Of a DNA stretch of 64,000 nt, positions 47,886-58,833 are shown one piece after another. A program made the translations under genes and the position numbers. Origin of the DNA: Ailurus styani (Eukaryota; Chordata; Mammalia; Carnivora; Ailuridae); NCBI GenBank assembly GCA_002007465.1, contig LNAC01000164.1:2611406-2675405 (forward strand), given 5' to 3'. The notes below the pieces were generated by a model. The model saw only the letters and a program-made list of their open reading frames with translations, ran no database searches and was not told the DNA's origin. The stretch's first letter is position 1, and every line of letters begins with the position of its first letter.

Positions 47886-48118
47886 TATTTATTTATGTCT
47901 TATCTATATCTATTTATCTATCTATCTATCCATCCATCCATCCGTCTGTCTATCTGTCAGAGAGGGAGAGAGTGCACAAATGGGGGGAACAGCAGGCAGA
48001 GGGAGAAGCAGGCTCCCTGCAGAGGAGAGAGCCTGTCATGGGATTTGATCCCAGGACCCTGGGATCATGACCTGAGTCAAAAGCAGACACTTAACTGACT
48101 GAGCCACCCAGGCATCCC
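47886..48118 (-). mobile_element. CAN-SINE in L1, antisense, with (ATCT)n in its tail
   Basis: A (TATC)n/(CATC)n tract at 47896-47960 replaces a plain poly-T tail. The body runs CAGAGAGGGAGAGAGTGCAC to ACTGAGCCACCCAGGCATCCC. Confidence 0.93.
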
Positions 48119-48810
48119 TTCTTTGACATATTTCATCAGTAGGTATAGTTTTCAAAGTACGAGTCTTTCATCTCTTTGTTTAGTTATACTCTTAAGTATC
48201 TTACTATTTTTGGTACAATTATAAATGAGGTTGTTCTCTTAATTTCTCTTTCTGAAACTTCATTATTAGTGTATAGAAATGCATCGGATTTCTGTATATT
48301 GATTTTGTATCCTGTGACTTGACCAAACTCATTTATTAGGTCTAGTAGTTTTTTAGTGTGATCTTAAGGTTTTCTACATATAATATCATGTCATCTGTAG
48401 ATAGTGGAAGTTTTACTTCTTCTTTACTGATTTGAATGCCTTTTATTTCTTCTTGTCTGATTGCTGTGGCTAGAACTTCCAGTACTATGTTGAATAAAAG
48501 TGGGAAGAGTGGATGTTTTTGTCTTGTTTCTGATCTTAGGGGAAAAACTAATTTTTTCCCCCATTGAGGATGATATAAATTGTGGATTTTTCGTAGATGG
48601 CCTTTATTATGTTAAGGTATGTTTCCTCTAAACCTGGTTTGTTGAGGGTTTTTATCATGAATGGATGTTATATTTTGTCATATACTTTTTCTGCATCTTT
48701 TAAAATGAGCATATAGTTTTTATGCTTTCTATGTGTTAATCGATATGCAAATATTGAACCACCTGTGGATCCCAGGAGTAAATCCCATTTGATCATGGTG
48801 AATTACTTTT

Positions 48811-49006
48811 TTTTTCCCCAAGATTTTATTTATTTATTTCACAGAGGGAGAGAGATCACAAGGAAGCAGAGAGGCAGGCAGAGAGAGAGGGGGAAGCAGG
48901 CTCCCTGCTGAGCAGAGAGCCCGAAGCGGGCCTCGATCCCAGGACCCTGAGATCATGACCTGAGCTGAAAGCAGAGGCTTTAACCCACTGAGCCACCCAG
49001 GCGCCC
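48811..49006 (-). mobile_element. CAN-SINE in L1, antisense
   Basis: AAGATTTTATTTATTTATTTCACAGAGG ... GAGCCACCCAGGCGCCC. 13-bp TSD GGTGAATTACTTT (48798-48810 region and 49007-49019). Confidence 0.97.
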
Positions 49007-49180
49007 GGTGAATTACTTTCTTAATGTATTGTTGTATTTGGTTTGCTAATATTTTGTGGAGAATCTTTGCATCTGTGTTCATCAGAGATACTGGCCTGCA
49101 GTTCTTTTTTTGTAGTGTCTTTACCTGCTTTTTAACTATCTTTGAGTAATTTTGTATACTGTGTATGAATAGCCCATCCA

Positions 49181-49875
49181 TTCACATTACTTGTTTTTTC
49201 AGTTAGTGGATCGACTCTTCTGAGATGGGTGGGCATAGGTTTTTAGTTTCTATTGATTCCATTCCCTGCCTCTTTGGCTTGCTCTATCCTCTTACCTTCC
49301 AATCACACCCTGGTCTAGGAGCTTGGGGAATCAAGTAGGAAGAGCTATAGTCCCTGTGCTCATCAGGGAGAGAGCCTTACAGAAGGAGCCTGATGATGAA
49401 TAGAAGAGGGCGGTGAGGTCTAAGCTTGCTGGAATGGCAAGCTCTCTGGGGTTTTCTGGGGACTGTTGGGGAGGGGCGAGAAGGGTGTCATGAAGGATGC
49501 AGTGATGTAGCCATGTCCTTAAGGGTGAGTAGATATTTACCATTCACCTGCACATTAACAGAAGGGCTTATTATAGCTCAGTTTAAAGAAAACAGACTAG
49601 TTTAAAGATGCAGGTTCTAACTGGAGTTATTGGTCTCTCGATTGAAGTGCAGATGCCCTTGCCCATCTGCCTCTTTCTCTTAATTTGATATGTATTAGCA
49701 AAAGGAGAAAATGTGTGAGGTGTGTGTGTGTGCCTTAGAGGGATGGATTCAGGTAATGGAACACAGCAGAATCTAGTCTTCATGACTTAATAAATCCCGT
49801 TGCCTTGTTAGCCAAACATTCCATTGCATTCAAGTACTGTCTACCTCATGAGGCCTCTTTCTTCTTGGCTTTTAG
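49181..49875. other. SIL1: Intronic sequence just upstream of exon 4
   Basis: No recognised repeat. The last ~25 nt form the exon 4 polypyrimidine tract (CCTCTTTCTTCTTGGCTTTTAG). Confidence 0.6.
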
Positions 49876-49987
49876 GGCAGGCTGTCCCTGCAGGATCCCA
49901 TGTGCGGCTGAATCTCCAGACTGGGGCAAGAGAAGTGAAACTCCAAGAGGAGGACAAGTTCCGAAGTAATTTGAGAAAAGGCAGAAG
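49876..49987 (+). CDS. SIL1: SIL1 coding exon 4 (internal exon, 112 bp)
   Basis: SIL1 is an ER-lumenal armadillo-fold cochaperone that releases ADP from the Hsp70 BiP (HSPA5). This exon encodes [16 protein letters not shown], then [20 protein letters not shown], plus a split codon at each end. From memory this corresponds to human residues about 82-118, in the N-terminal part between the signal/acidic region and the armadillo core. The acceptor is a pyrimidine-rich tract ending TTTTAG|GG (phase 1, completing Gly). The donor is AGAAG|GTACAG (phase 2), which joins to the G at 56235 to make Arg. Both phases match human exon 4 (c.245-353). CGA at 49962-49964 is equivalent to human Arg111, and CGG at 49905-49907 to Arg92, both sites of reported human disease variants. 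The exon appears to carry one codon more than human (NLRKGRR against NLKGKR). The donor lacks G at +5. An ATG-initiated frame starting at 49824 overlaps the exon only by chance. Confidence 0.96.
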
Positions 49988-50690
49988 GTACAGTGACAAC
50001 CCTAAGGACTGGGAGGTTGACAACAGTGATTTTGTAATACTGAAAGTAACGACAATGTAATGTTTCTTACCCAAATTCATGTGGCTTTTAAAAAAATTTG
50101 AGATTTAGTAGTCTAGAATTTGTGATAAATCTGTCAGAGTTTGGTGGAAGTTTACTTGTAGAATCTTTGGAAAGAAATAGTTTGCAAAGCAAATTGATAC
50201 TTTAGAAAGGGCTGTAGGGGGAATGCTTAACCTGCTTTAAAAATGAAGCTATTTTTCCCAGTACTTTAAGAGCACCCATTTGAATCCCAACAATTAATGT
50301 GCTGATTACAGATGAGTCATCTATTCATTAAAACAGGCCTGTTAGGCCTTCTGCTTTGCAGTAATACTTCCTTGGTGAACAATAAAATTGCATTTTAAAG
50401 TCTTTAATTCAGACTAACTTTTCCTCTTGTTAGTCCATATTAAACAGGCTTCTTGCAGGATAAAAGTTCTCCAATGGTAAGAGATTGCTTTATTTTTTAA
50501 TAACCAGTTTAGAGTATTTGATTTTGGACAATTTGTCTCTATTTTTCTGTTCTTTGCCTTGAATTAGTAAGTATTATTTGCAAGTTCTTTTTTACACGAG
50601 GGAGGAGGAGGCATGGGGTTTGCAGGGGCTGCTAGATTTGGGCAATCTGGAAGGTCATAAATACCAATCATGAGGTTTCTAACACAAGGA
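49988..50690. other. SIL1: Start of intron 4, unassigned
   Basis: No repeat or coding signal recognised beyond the donor site. Confidence 0.5.
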
Positions 50691-50694
50691 CCAG

Positions 50695-51000
50695 CAAATT
50701 ATGGCCTGTGGGCCATACTGGGAGTGCTGCTTGTTTTTGTGGAGCCCACAGCTAAGTTGTTTTTAACATTTTTTAATGGTTGGAAAAAAGCAAAAGAATG
50801 CTATTTCATGGCTCTTAGAGATTTCAGTGTCCATAAATAAAGTTTTATTGGAACACAGTTATGCTCATTCATTTATGTATGGTCTGTGGCTGCTTTCCTG
50901 TTACCTGACAGAGTTGAGTAGTTGGGAAGATTACCATAAGGCCCATAAAACTTAAAATATTATGTGTTCATAACAAAGAGTTTGATGCCCCTGTTCTAAA
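50695..51000. mobile_element. hAT-type nonautonomous DNA transposon fossil
   Basis: Recognisable text: ACCAGCAAATTATGGCCTGTGGGCC, CAGTGTCCATAAATAAAGTTTTATTGG, TTTGATGCCCCTGTTCT. This is the common hAT-Charlie-like element with CAGGGGT-type ends. Subfamily not assigned. Confidence 0.65.
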
Positions 51001-52573
51001 TACACGTAAGTACTGGCGATCAATAATGGACTGAGCAGGGTTAGTGTTACTCAGTCCTTGAATTTTTGTTATTTCAACAATATTCTGTGGTTAGATAAGA
51101 GTCAGAAAGGGAGCACAGGGACCCAACTCTTACCTGAGTCATTTTTTTGATGTACTCAACCAAGGGTTATTCGTCCTGTCCATGTGCACCTCAGTCCTGT
51201 GGCACCCACAACCCCACAGAGCAGCCTGCTCAGATCTGGGTGGTTTTTTACTGTTAGAAAATTTGATCGTATATTGTGATAAGGAGATATTTGTCCTCCA
51301 CACAGTCATTCCCAACTGGGGAGGATCTTTATCTTCTCCCATCTCTCTTGATAGGCTTATACCTGGAGGCCATATGATGATTAATTTCTCACAGCTATCG
51401 AAGAAAGAATAAAATTGCATTGTTGTAACCCCTGCCAAGCTCCTCCATCCCTAGCACACATATATCAGTGTCTCAGAGTATGTCAGGAGGTCTTTTATAG
51501 CCTCTGTGCCAAGTCCTGTTTTCTAAATAAAAAGCTTTTATTCTTGGTTTAAGGATATTGAATTAGGAACTTGATTAACTTGGAATTTGTTGATTTTACT
51601 AGAGTGGAAAGTTCTTTTTCTGGTACCTGACTGTAGATCTTCAGTAAGATTGCTAAATGCTTTATCGGTTGCTCTTACCTTTCTAGGATAGAAATCAGAA
51701 TTATTCATGTGGTCTGTAATAGGCACACCGTAAGAGAGAGATACCTGTTCTATTTCTGCCTCTTTTCTCCTTCAGAAGGTTTTGAGGGTTCTGGTCTGGA
51801 ATGGCCTCCAGGGTATACTGGACATACCCTCTTCCTCCTCAGCATTAATTAGTAGTGGCAACCCTGTCTAAACAGCAACCAAAAGCATGGACAAGGTGGT
51901 GTGGGTTTCACTGCTGTGAGGTCAGTGAGTCTCTGGCTGCCTCTGATGGTGACTTCTTCCTTCTGCTGTGGACCTCATTTCAGGCTCTTCTGATTCTACC
52001 TAAAATTGTCTTCCTGGCTCTTCAGTACCAGAATGGGAACAGAGGCCAAAGAGCAGGGCTCATTTCCACAATTGTTAGAGTATTTTGCTTATCTCCTCAT
52101 TCTGTTTTGGGGGACAAGAAGACAAAACCCACACTTTTCATCGGATCGTGAAAGAGGTTGATGATCACAGAGTTAAGAACCACTGGCTAAGGAGAGATGG
52201 GGATGGTCCATTTAGCCTAATCCACGGTAGCCTGTCCACCAGTTCTGCTGGATATGTGACTGGCCACACTGCTAACTAGAGCTGTAATGACTCTGGGCTG
52301 GAAAACCTGGGATAAGGCATCCGACTCTAACTTGTTCCAGAGGCCTCTCCTGGCACTGCCTTCAGTGTGTATTTGGTTCCTAGCAGCAGGGTTTTCTCTT
52401 GCTATTTATGTCTTAGGCATTGTCATCACTACTCGTTTTTGTCCATATCCCTGTCAACATCCCAACATTGTATCTGTCTTTTTTGCTCTGGAACAACCAT
52501 CTTCTCTGAATCACCCTCTTTTATTCCGAGGGATGAGGGACAGCATACATCCAGGTTTTCCCATCTTGAGTTG
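51001..52573. other. Unassigned intronic sequence
   Basis: No confident repeat or exon. Confidence 0.5.
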
Positions 52574-54640
52574 AGCATTTAACGTGATACAGTACAGCAT
52601 TGTGGTTAAGGGAGTGGGCCAAAGACAGGGCCATTTCCTTGCTCCATTCATTCATTTCACAAAAGACCTATTAAGTGCCCATGTGCCACGTATTAGAGGT
52701 ACAATAGTAAACGAAACAGGATGCCTGTGTTAGGCTGGCAGACAGAAAAACCAAAAAATAAAAATGCAAGTGAAGTAATTACAGATAGTGGTAGAAAGTA
52801 GGGAAGACATAAACAAGGTAATCAGTCCCTAGGGAAGGCCACTTTAAATAGGATGGTTTGGAAGATCTTATTAAGATGATATTTGAAATGAGGCCTGAAG
52901 AATGGGATTTAGTCATGCAGAGAGTTAATTTTACAGGGTTAAGGTTAGAGCATCTCAGGCAGAGGGAAAAAGAACAGTCTCCAGCTTTGTCAAGGAAGAC
53001 GCTTCATCAAGTTTGGGAAACAGGAAAATGACCAGGATGACTAGAGAGTAGGAAAAGGAAGAAGCATAATAGATGATTTTGGAGAGTGGCCTGATGAGGG
53101 ACCAGAACGTGTGGAGTTTGGAAGTGCATGTTGAGCGGTCCTAATTTAAGTAGAATTGTAATAGAAAGCCAATGGAGGATTTAGGGTGGGAGAATAGTTT
53201 TGTATGATGTAGTTTAGCAAATGCAATCTAGTTGCCGTGTGTATGGAGAGTAGATTGAGGGTGGACAAAAGAAGAAGCACAGAGAAACAATTAGGGTGTC
53301 ATTTCAGTAGATCAGGTAAGACATAGTGGTGACTTAGTCTAGAATGTCATGTTGGAGAATGGTTGGGTGTGGAGATTTAACTTGGAGGTAGTGCCAGGAG
53401 GACTTGCTTATGAAGATTTAGGGGTTGAAGGAAGGTGGTGGGGAGGTATTTGAGATAAAGCCTCATTTGGGGATTTAACACAACTAGGTTCATTTCCTGA
53501 AATAGAAAAGATTGAGAAAGGAACAGCTTGATGGAGAGAAACATCAAGACCTATGTTTTACATGTAGTAAGTTTGGGGTACCCGATGAACATCTGAGATC
53601 CATGATACATCAGGTAGTTGTACCACAGTCTGGCTGGGACTCAGGGGAGAGGATTGGTCAAAGATATAAATTTGGGCATCATTGCCTGACAGATATTTTA
53701 TTTAATTTATTTATTTAGTTAGTTTATTTTTAAAGATTTTATTTTTTTTGAGAGACAGAGCATGAGCAGTGGTGGGGGGAGAGGCAGAGGGAGAGGGAGA
53801 AGCAGACTTCCCGCTGAGCAGGGAGCCTGATGTGAGGCTCGACGTGGGGCTTGATCCCAGGACTCTGAGAGCATGATCTGAGCTGAGGGCAGACGCTTAA
53901 CCAACTGAGCCACCCAGGCACCCTGCCTGATAGTTTAAAAGAACTAGGGGAGAATGTGGAGATAGAGAAGATAGTTCAGGACTGAACTCCAAGGCATTCA
54001 AGTATGTAGGGTTCAGGTAGGAGATGAGGAACCAAGAAAAAAGAGAAGGAGGGAGGAAGGGGAAGAAGCAGCAGAATGTGGTAACAAGAAGCTAGGAAGG
54101 AGGGTGTTTCAACGAGGGAGGGGTGAACTGTGTAAATGCTGCACAGCAGTTGAGGAACATGACATGAGTGAAGAGTCCATGGGATCTGGTCCTCAATTAT
54201 TTTAGTAATTTTGATGAGGACTTTTAATAGGCTGTGGGAGCTGAATCTGGATTCGAGCAAATGGCGGTGTAGGTAATAGTCATGAAGATGAGAATAGTGA
54301 GTTAAGACCATGTGTTCATAAAGTTTTACTCTGAAGGGGAGAAGGGGAATGGCATGATAATTAGAGACCCTGGAGTCAAAAGAGTGTTGGTGTATTCAAA
54401 GGAATAATCCAACCAAAGAGAGAAATGGAAGATGCAGACAAGAGGAAGCAGTATAATTATGGGAGTTAAAGCTTTTGAAAAGGGAAGTGGGATCTGGAAC
54501 ATATGTTTAATAGGAGCAGGGACACTGTTACTCCTTGCCATAGAGGGGAAAGCAGTGTATATTTGGTACAGGTTGGTGTATAGAGGTGATGAGGGGAATA
54601 TGAAGGTGTTCTTGATAATAACATCTATTTTTCTCCGTGA
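52574..54640 (-). mobile_element. MIR start then L2-derived sequence, antisense
   Basis: 52574-52612 (ACAGTACAGCATTGTGGTTAAGG) is a MIR 5' end on the + strand. From about 52640, L2 antisense text follows (TTCACAAAAGACCTATTAAGTGCC, GGCCTGAAGAATGGGATTTAG, GAAAGCCAATGGAGGATTTAGGG), continuing past a SINE at 53701-53923. Borders are soft. Confidence 0.55.
53701..53923 (-). mobile_element. CAN-SINE, antisense, inside L2 sequence
   Basis: TTTATTTTTAAAGATTTTATTTTTTTTGAGAGACAG ... CAACTGAGCCACCCAGGCACCC. Flanks share TGCCTGA(C/T)AG. Confidence 0.94.
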
Positions 54641-54949
54641 AGAATGATGTGAGAATATCAGCTGAAGGTGATTTGATGTCTGTGTGTGCAGTCACACATG
54701 TGCACACTTGTATGTGTGTCTAGTTTGAGAATGGGTGTAGCTGAGAATGGGTGATGGCAAGTGGCCTGGAAAAGTGGCACTTAAGGCAGTAACTAGAGCT
54801 ATGAGACATGATGGGATTTGTTCTGACCAAGTCTTAGAGGAGGGAGCGGGTAATCCATTCAAGCTGTGCCCCCAAGTACTTCTCTCTCTCTCAGGGATAA
54901 GGGGCAGGGCAGTGGCATCCTCATACTACTGTCAGTGGGTGATGCTCTT

Positions 54950-55165
54950 CTGGAAGAGGGGTAGTCTTCCCTACCTCGTAGGATTGTGGTAATCAGTTGA
55001 ATGAAATAATACTTTTAAAGGATTAAAACAGTGACTGACACACGGTTAAGTGTTGAATAAATGGGAGTGATTAACTATTATTAATTAGTTTATGAGGATT
55101 GAGGTTTAGAGAAGACAAGTGGTTTTCTCAGGGCTCTAAGGGGTTTCTAGGATGAATCAAAGCCT
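54950..55165. mobile_element. MIR fragments, sense then antisense
   Basis: 54968-55075 (CTACCTCGTAGGATTGTGG ... GTTGAATAAATGGG) is a MIR 3' half in sense. 55090-55160 (GAGGTTTAGAGAAGACAAGTGG) looks like a reverse MIR core. Confidence 0.6.
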
Positions 55166-56234
55166 AAATGAGCAAAGCCCTAGGAGCATGTGCCTCTCAT
55201 AGGAGCTGAGGCCTGCTGGCATCTTGACTTTTAGACTGATGTTGCCCAGAGCAGCCCATTAGCGTCTTCCTTCCCCACCTGTATATATCTCCTGGGTGAT
55301 CCTTAAACCACCCCCCCACCCACTTCCCCTGCCCAGAGCTTGACAGTCTTGTCAAGCATAGACCACATTCCACACTTCCTTTGTCCATGTCACTCTTAGT
55401 CTTACCTCTCTGTTCACTGATCAGAAATCACCCTTGGTGGCAAAACCGACCCCCCATCCCATGAGTGCCTTCTCTCTAGTCAAGAAGAATGGTCATGGCT
55501 TGGATCGGCTCCGGGGGCTTTGAGAGGACGCCACTCGAGTCTTCACCAGGTTCTTGAGATGCCATCCACATTTGTTACTTTCCTCCCTCTCCTCGGAGAC
55601 CACCTTTGAAAGATGGTTGGCTTTGCGTCTAGTCCTCGATATCTCAGACTTACTCCTTGGTCAGATTGACACATACCTCCTGCATTTTTTCTGTGCCTAG
55701 AAGTTGGTTTTAAAGGTGTGAATTTATCTAGCCTGTTTTTGTGAAGGAAGATTGCTTGTGAAATCAGGCCAGGCCTGTATAAGGGGGTGCTCAGGTCCCC
55801 ATTGGTCTCTTTACTAGAAGAATATTAATAGGGTGCTTGTTATACCCTTTGTCTGTGCCCACTATCCTCCAGAAGGTCCTGCCTGTCACATGCTGCCAGA
55901 ACAGCATTGCACTGACATTCCAGACATACTTCTGCCTGTGTAGCTGGCTGAGAGCTCGCTCTCCATGGTAGGCCTCTGTCTGCCCCATGGCATTCCCTCC
56001 TCTTTCATGAAATGACCCCATCTTCAGCTGTGTATTTCCTCCTCTAGCTTCAAGGTAAGACTACCTGTTGGACTTGTGGCTAACCAAAGGCAAAGCTAGA
56101 GTGGTGCACTCTGAGTTAGAGCTGGCCTGGCTTACCTTGTTTTGGAGTGCCAGCCCCTGCCTGGGCGGTGGAGGGGTGTTTTTTCTTGGGAAAGATGGTT
56201 CCTCCTTCCTGACTGTCACCTTCTCTTTGGACAG
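55166..56234. other. SIL1: End of intron 4, no repeat recognised
   Basis: Relatively GC-rich. The final tract CCTGACTGTCACCTTCTCTTTGGACAG is the exon 5 acceptor region. Confidence 0.55.
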
Positions 56235-56334
56235 GCTGGACATCAACACTAACACCTACACATCTCAGGACCTCAAGAGTGCACTGGCAAAATTCAAGGA
56301 GGGGGCAGAAGTGGAGAGTTCACAGGAAGACAAG
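56235..56334 (+). CDS. SIL1: SIL1 coding exon 5 (internal exon, 100 bp)
   Basis: Encodes [19 protein letters not shown] followed by [14 protein letters not shown]. This is the highly conserved SIL1 stretch just before the armadillo repeats that clasp the BiP nucleotide-binding domain. The acceptor is a C/T-rich tract ending TTGGACAG|G and the donor is GACAAG|GTGTGT. The exon enters in phase 2 (its first G completes the Arg codon begun in exon 4) and leaves in phase 0. The length of 100 bp equals human exon 5 (c.354-453). Compared with human from memory there are only conservative changes (GAEV for GAEM, SSQEDK for SSKEDK), and the frame is open, so the gene looks functional here. The next exon, beginning ARQAEVKRLF in human, is not in the remaining 7.6 kb. 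Confidence 0.97.
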
Positions 56335-56554
56335 GTGTGTGATACTCTTTCCAGGGAGTTAGTAAGCCTACTACTGGACAGCCTTGAAGGGAATCACTTC
56401 TGCCTGAAGCTGTTAAAATAAACATGGGGTTATGATAATAATACTGTAAAATAATTCAAAGGGCAGTTAATGCCAAATAAGTAATACTTTATAGACAATA
56501 TTAAAAAATATACCAATGCTGGGAGCATTTCATTGTTTAGGATCCAACTTTGTG

Positions 56555-56680
56555 TTACATGTTTGGGGAAATTGAGGCACAAAGCAGAGATAATCATACT
56601 CTTCATTGTCACAGACAAGAGTGAGATGAATAGAGATTAAAACACAGATCTCCTCACTTACACTTGGATTAGACGCAAGC
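56555..56680 (-). mobile_element. MIR fragment, antisense
   Basis: GGGGAAATTGAGGCACAAAGCAG ... AAAACACAGATCTCC follows the reverse MIR. Confidence 0.65.
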
Positions 56681-56949
56681 TTAAAGGACAGAGGAGCTAG
56701 GCTGGGAAGGAAGTCTTGATCCTTGTCAATGTCCTTTGAACGTGTAGCAAATGTATTCCCTGTTGCAGGGCTCAGGTTCCTTAAATGGATGATGCAGGAG
56801 TGGAACAAGAGGATGGCTAAGGTTTCCTCCAGTTCTAAATTTGTGTACAAACTAAGGGAATGAGAAGGAGAAAGAGGCAGAAATGCAGCCCAATCTTAAA
56901 CTTGAGTTGGATCATGAACTCATATGATAGAGAATGTCCCACATCATTA

Positions 56950-57150
56950 AAAAAAAATGTGTGTGTGTGTGTGTATTATTTTTAATTTGGCAGAGAGAAA
57001 GAGAGAGTGAGCACAAGCAGGGGGAGCAGCAGACAGAGGGAGAAGGAGGCTTTCTGCTGAGCAGAGAGCCTAATGTGGGACTCGAGCCCTGGACCCTAGG
57101 ATCATGATCTGAGCCCAAGGCAGACACTTAACCGACTGAGCAACCCAAGC
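56950..57150 (-). mobile_element. CAN-SINE, antisense, with (GT)n in its tail
   Basis: A8-(TG)9 precedes TTTTTAATTTGGCAGAGAG ... ACCGACTGAGCAACCCAAGCTTC. Diverged. Confidence 0.9.
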
Positions 57151-57928
57151 TTCACCTCCATATCATTTGTTTACACTTCCATTTGAGTCCTGTCCTTGAA
57201 AGAAGCTCCTCTGATGGCTACTTTAGAGACCTTTCTAAGTTCTCCCTCTTACTCTACTCACAGTCCTTTTTTGCTTTGTCTCTCTGCCAGTGCTCCAGAA
57301 TCCAGGCAGTATCTCGGAGGGGCAGCGTCAGGTTCTTGACAGCTTGTATGTTGTGGAAGGAGCCTTAGGTCCCTCAGATCCTTTAGAGTTAAACGTTTCT
57401 GAGACAAATGAGTCTTTTGTTGTTGTTGTTGTTGTTGTTGTTTGGTTTTGGTGTCGAGGAGGACCTAATTAGGAAGTGTTAATATGCAGACCACGTTCTC
57501 CATGTCTTTCCTCCTCTTAGTGAAGTCACATCTCCCAGTATGGAGAATGTGTATAGTATGAGAAGACGAGCAGCAGGATGGCAGTGGTAGTAGCAGTGGT
57601 TGTAGGAAGGTGTTAGATAAAATTGCATCCTACCGGTTAGGAGGATGAGGAAAATCAAATCCTCTTACCTTTTGAATTAGAGGTCAGCAGAGGAGAGAGG
57701 TGTGTGCCTAGGTGCTTAGAGCAGAGATTGATGTTCCTGTGGCCAGGGATTGGGCTCATTCTCACTCATGTGGGCTCCATGTGGGCCTGATGAGAACATA
57801 GCAGTCAGCCCCTGATCCATGTCTTCTCTGTGGGTGGAAGACCCATCTACGCCATCTCTTCTCTTTATTCTCTTTTAATGGTATTCTTTCCCATAGTAAA
57901 GTTTGTATAGAAAAGTATGAATATTAAG
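57151..57928. other. Unassigned intronic sequence
   Basis: Contains the (TTG)n below; otherwise nothing recognised. Confidence 0.5.
57416..57443. repeat. (TTG)n microsatellite, about 9 units
   Basis: Uninterrupted TTG triplets. Confidence 0.97.
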
Positions 57929-57942
57929 AAAATATTTTTTAA

Positions 57943-58331
57943 CTTTACACCTGTCAGAATGGCTAAAATTAACCTTGGGAAACAAGTGTTAGTGAGGATG
58001 CAGAGAAAGGGGAACCCTCTTACACTGTTGATGGAAATGCATACTGGTGCAGCCAGTCTGGAAAACAGTATGGAGGTTTCTCAAGAAGTTAAAAGTAGAA
58101 CTATCTTATGATCCAGGAATTGCACTACTAGGTATTTACCAAAAGGATACAAAAATACTGATTTGAAGGGATACATGCCCCCCTATGTTTATAGCTGCAT
58201 TATTAACAATAGCCAAATTATTGGAAAGAGGCCAAATGTCCATCAACTGATGAATGATTAAAGATGTGTGTATATGTGTATATATATACACATATACATA
58301 TATATGTGTATATATATGTATATGTATATAT

Positions 58332-58373
<42 letters not shown>

Positions 58374-58819
58374 ATGTGGTGTATATATACCACACCTACA
58401 CAGTGGAACATTACTCACCCATCAAAAGTAATGAAAGCTTGCTCTTTGCAGCGACATGGCTGGGACTAGACTGTATTTTGCTAAGGCAGAGAAAGACAAA
58501 TACCATATGATTTCGCTCACATGTGGAATTTAAGAAACAAAGCAGATGAACATATGGGAAGGGGAAAAAAGAGAGAAGGAAATAAACCAGTAGAGACTCT
58601 TAATGTTAGAGAACAAACTGAGAGTTGATGGAGGGAGGTGGGAGAGGGATAGGCTAGATGGGTGATGGGCATTAAGGAGGACAATTGTGATGAGCATTAG
58701 GTGTTGTATGTAAGTGATAAATCCCTGAGTTCTCTTGAAACCAATATTGCACTGTATGTTAACTAACTAGAATTTAAATAAAATTTTGAAAAAATAAGAA
58801 AAACCCCAAAATGAAAATT
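57943..58819 (+). mobile_element. 5'-truncated carnivore L1 3' end, sense
   Basis: Runs from the ORF2 C-terminal region (CACCTGTCAGAATGGCTAAAATTA, GGTATTTACCAAAAGGATAC, GCGACATGGCTGGGACTAGA) to a 3'UTR and A-rich tail. Perfect 14-bp TSD AAAATATTTTTTAA at 57929-57942 and 58820-58833. Confidence 0.95.
58264..58372. repeat. TA/TG/CA compound microsatellite inside the L1
   Basis: Alternating TGTATATATGTG units followed by (TA)16. It expands the 'AAAGATGTGGTATATATAC' site normal in this part of L1. Confidence 0.95.
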
Positions 58820-58833
58820 AAAATATTTTTTAA

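Larger units (their letters stand above)
46235..49180 (-). mobile_element. Carnivore-type L1, antisense, about 2.3 kb without its three SINEs
   Basis: Left to right it reads 3'UTR, ORF2 C-terminus, then part of the reverse-transcriptase region. The minus frame 48834-49181 starts in L1 ORF2 with [20 protein letters not shown], an RT-domain signature, before entering a SINE. It is 5'-truncated near 49180. Many stops show a dead copy. CAN-SINEs at 47495, 47886 and 48811 inserted later. It ends about 0.7 kb upstream of SIL1 exon 4. Confidence 0.9.
1..49875 (+). other. SIL1: SIL1 intron 3, 3' part
   Basis: Everything upstream of exon 4 in the window. The preceding coding exon (human ...FHPTHEWQALQP) was looked for by eye and not seen, so the intron is inferred to extend past the left edge. 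The interval is filled with L2, MIR, L1M, HAL1-like, carnivore L1 and CAN-SINE copies, listed separately, and contains no supported gene. Confidence 0.85.
49988..56234 (+). other. SIL1: SIL1 intron 4 (complete, 6,247 bp)
   Basis: Bounded by the exon 4 donor (GTACAG) and the exon 5 acceptor (GGACAG). It holds a hAT-like fossil, L2-derived sequence, one antisense CAN-SINE and MIR fragments. The last 1.1 kb (55165-56234) shows no recognised repeat. Confidence 0.93.

Noticed and set aside
47896..47960. Regularly spaced short repeats considered as an array of interest
   Set aside because: Simple (ATCT)n/(CATC)n microsatellite in a SINE tail; no spacer-repeat structure. No CRISPR, operon or prokaryotic feature occurs in the window.
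1..49875. Search for SIL1 coding exon 3 (HPTHEWQALQP region)
   Set aside because: No matching stretch found by eye; presumed upstream of the window.
49881..49987. Alternative exon 4 acceptor at GGCAG|GCTG, 5 nt downstream
   Set aside because: It would drop part of the conserved GQ and use phase 0, which does not match the phase of human exon 4; the upstream TTTTAG is also a better site.
49824..50060. ATG-initiated 78-codon frame covering SIL1 exon 4
   Set aside because: The ATG and first 17 codons are intronic and the frame runs past the donor; only 49876-49987 is coding.
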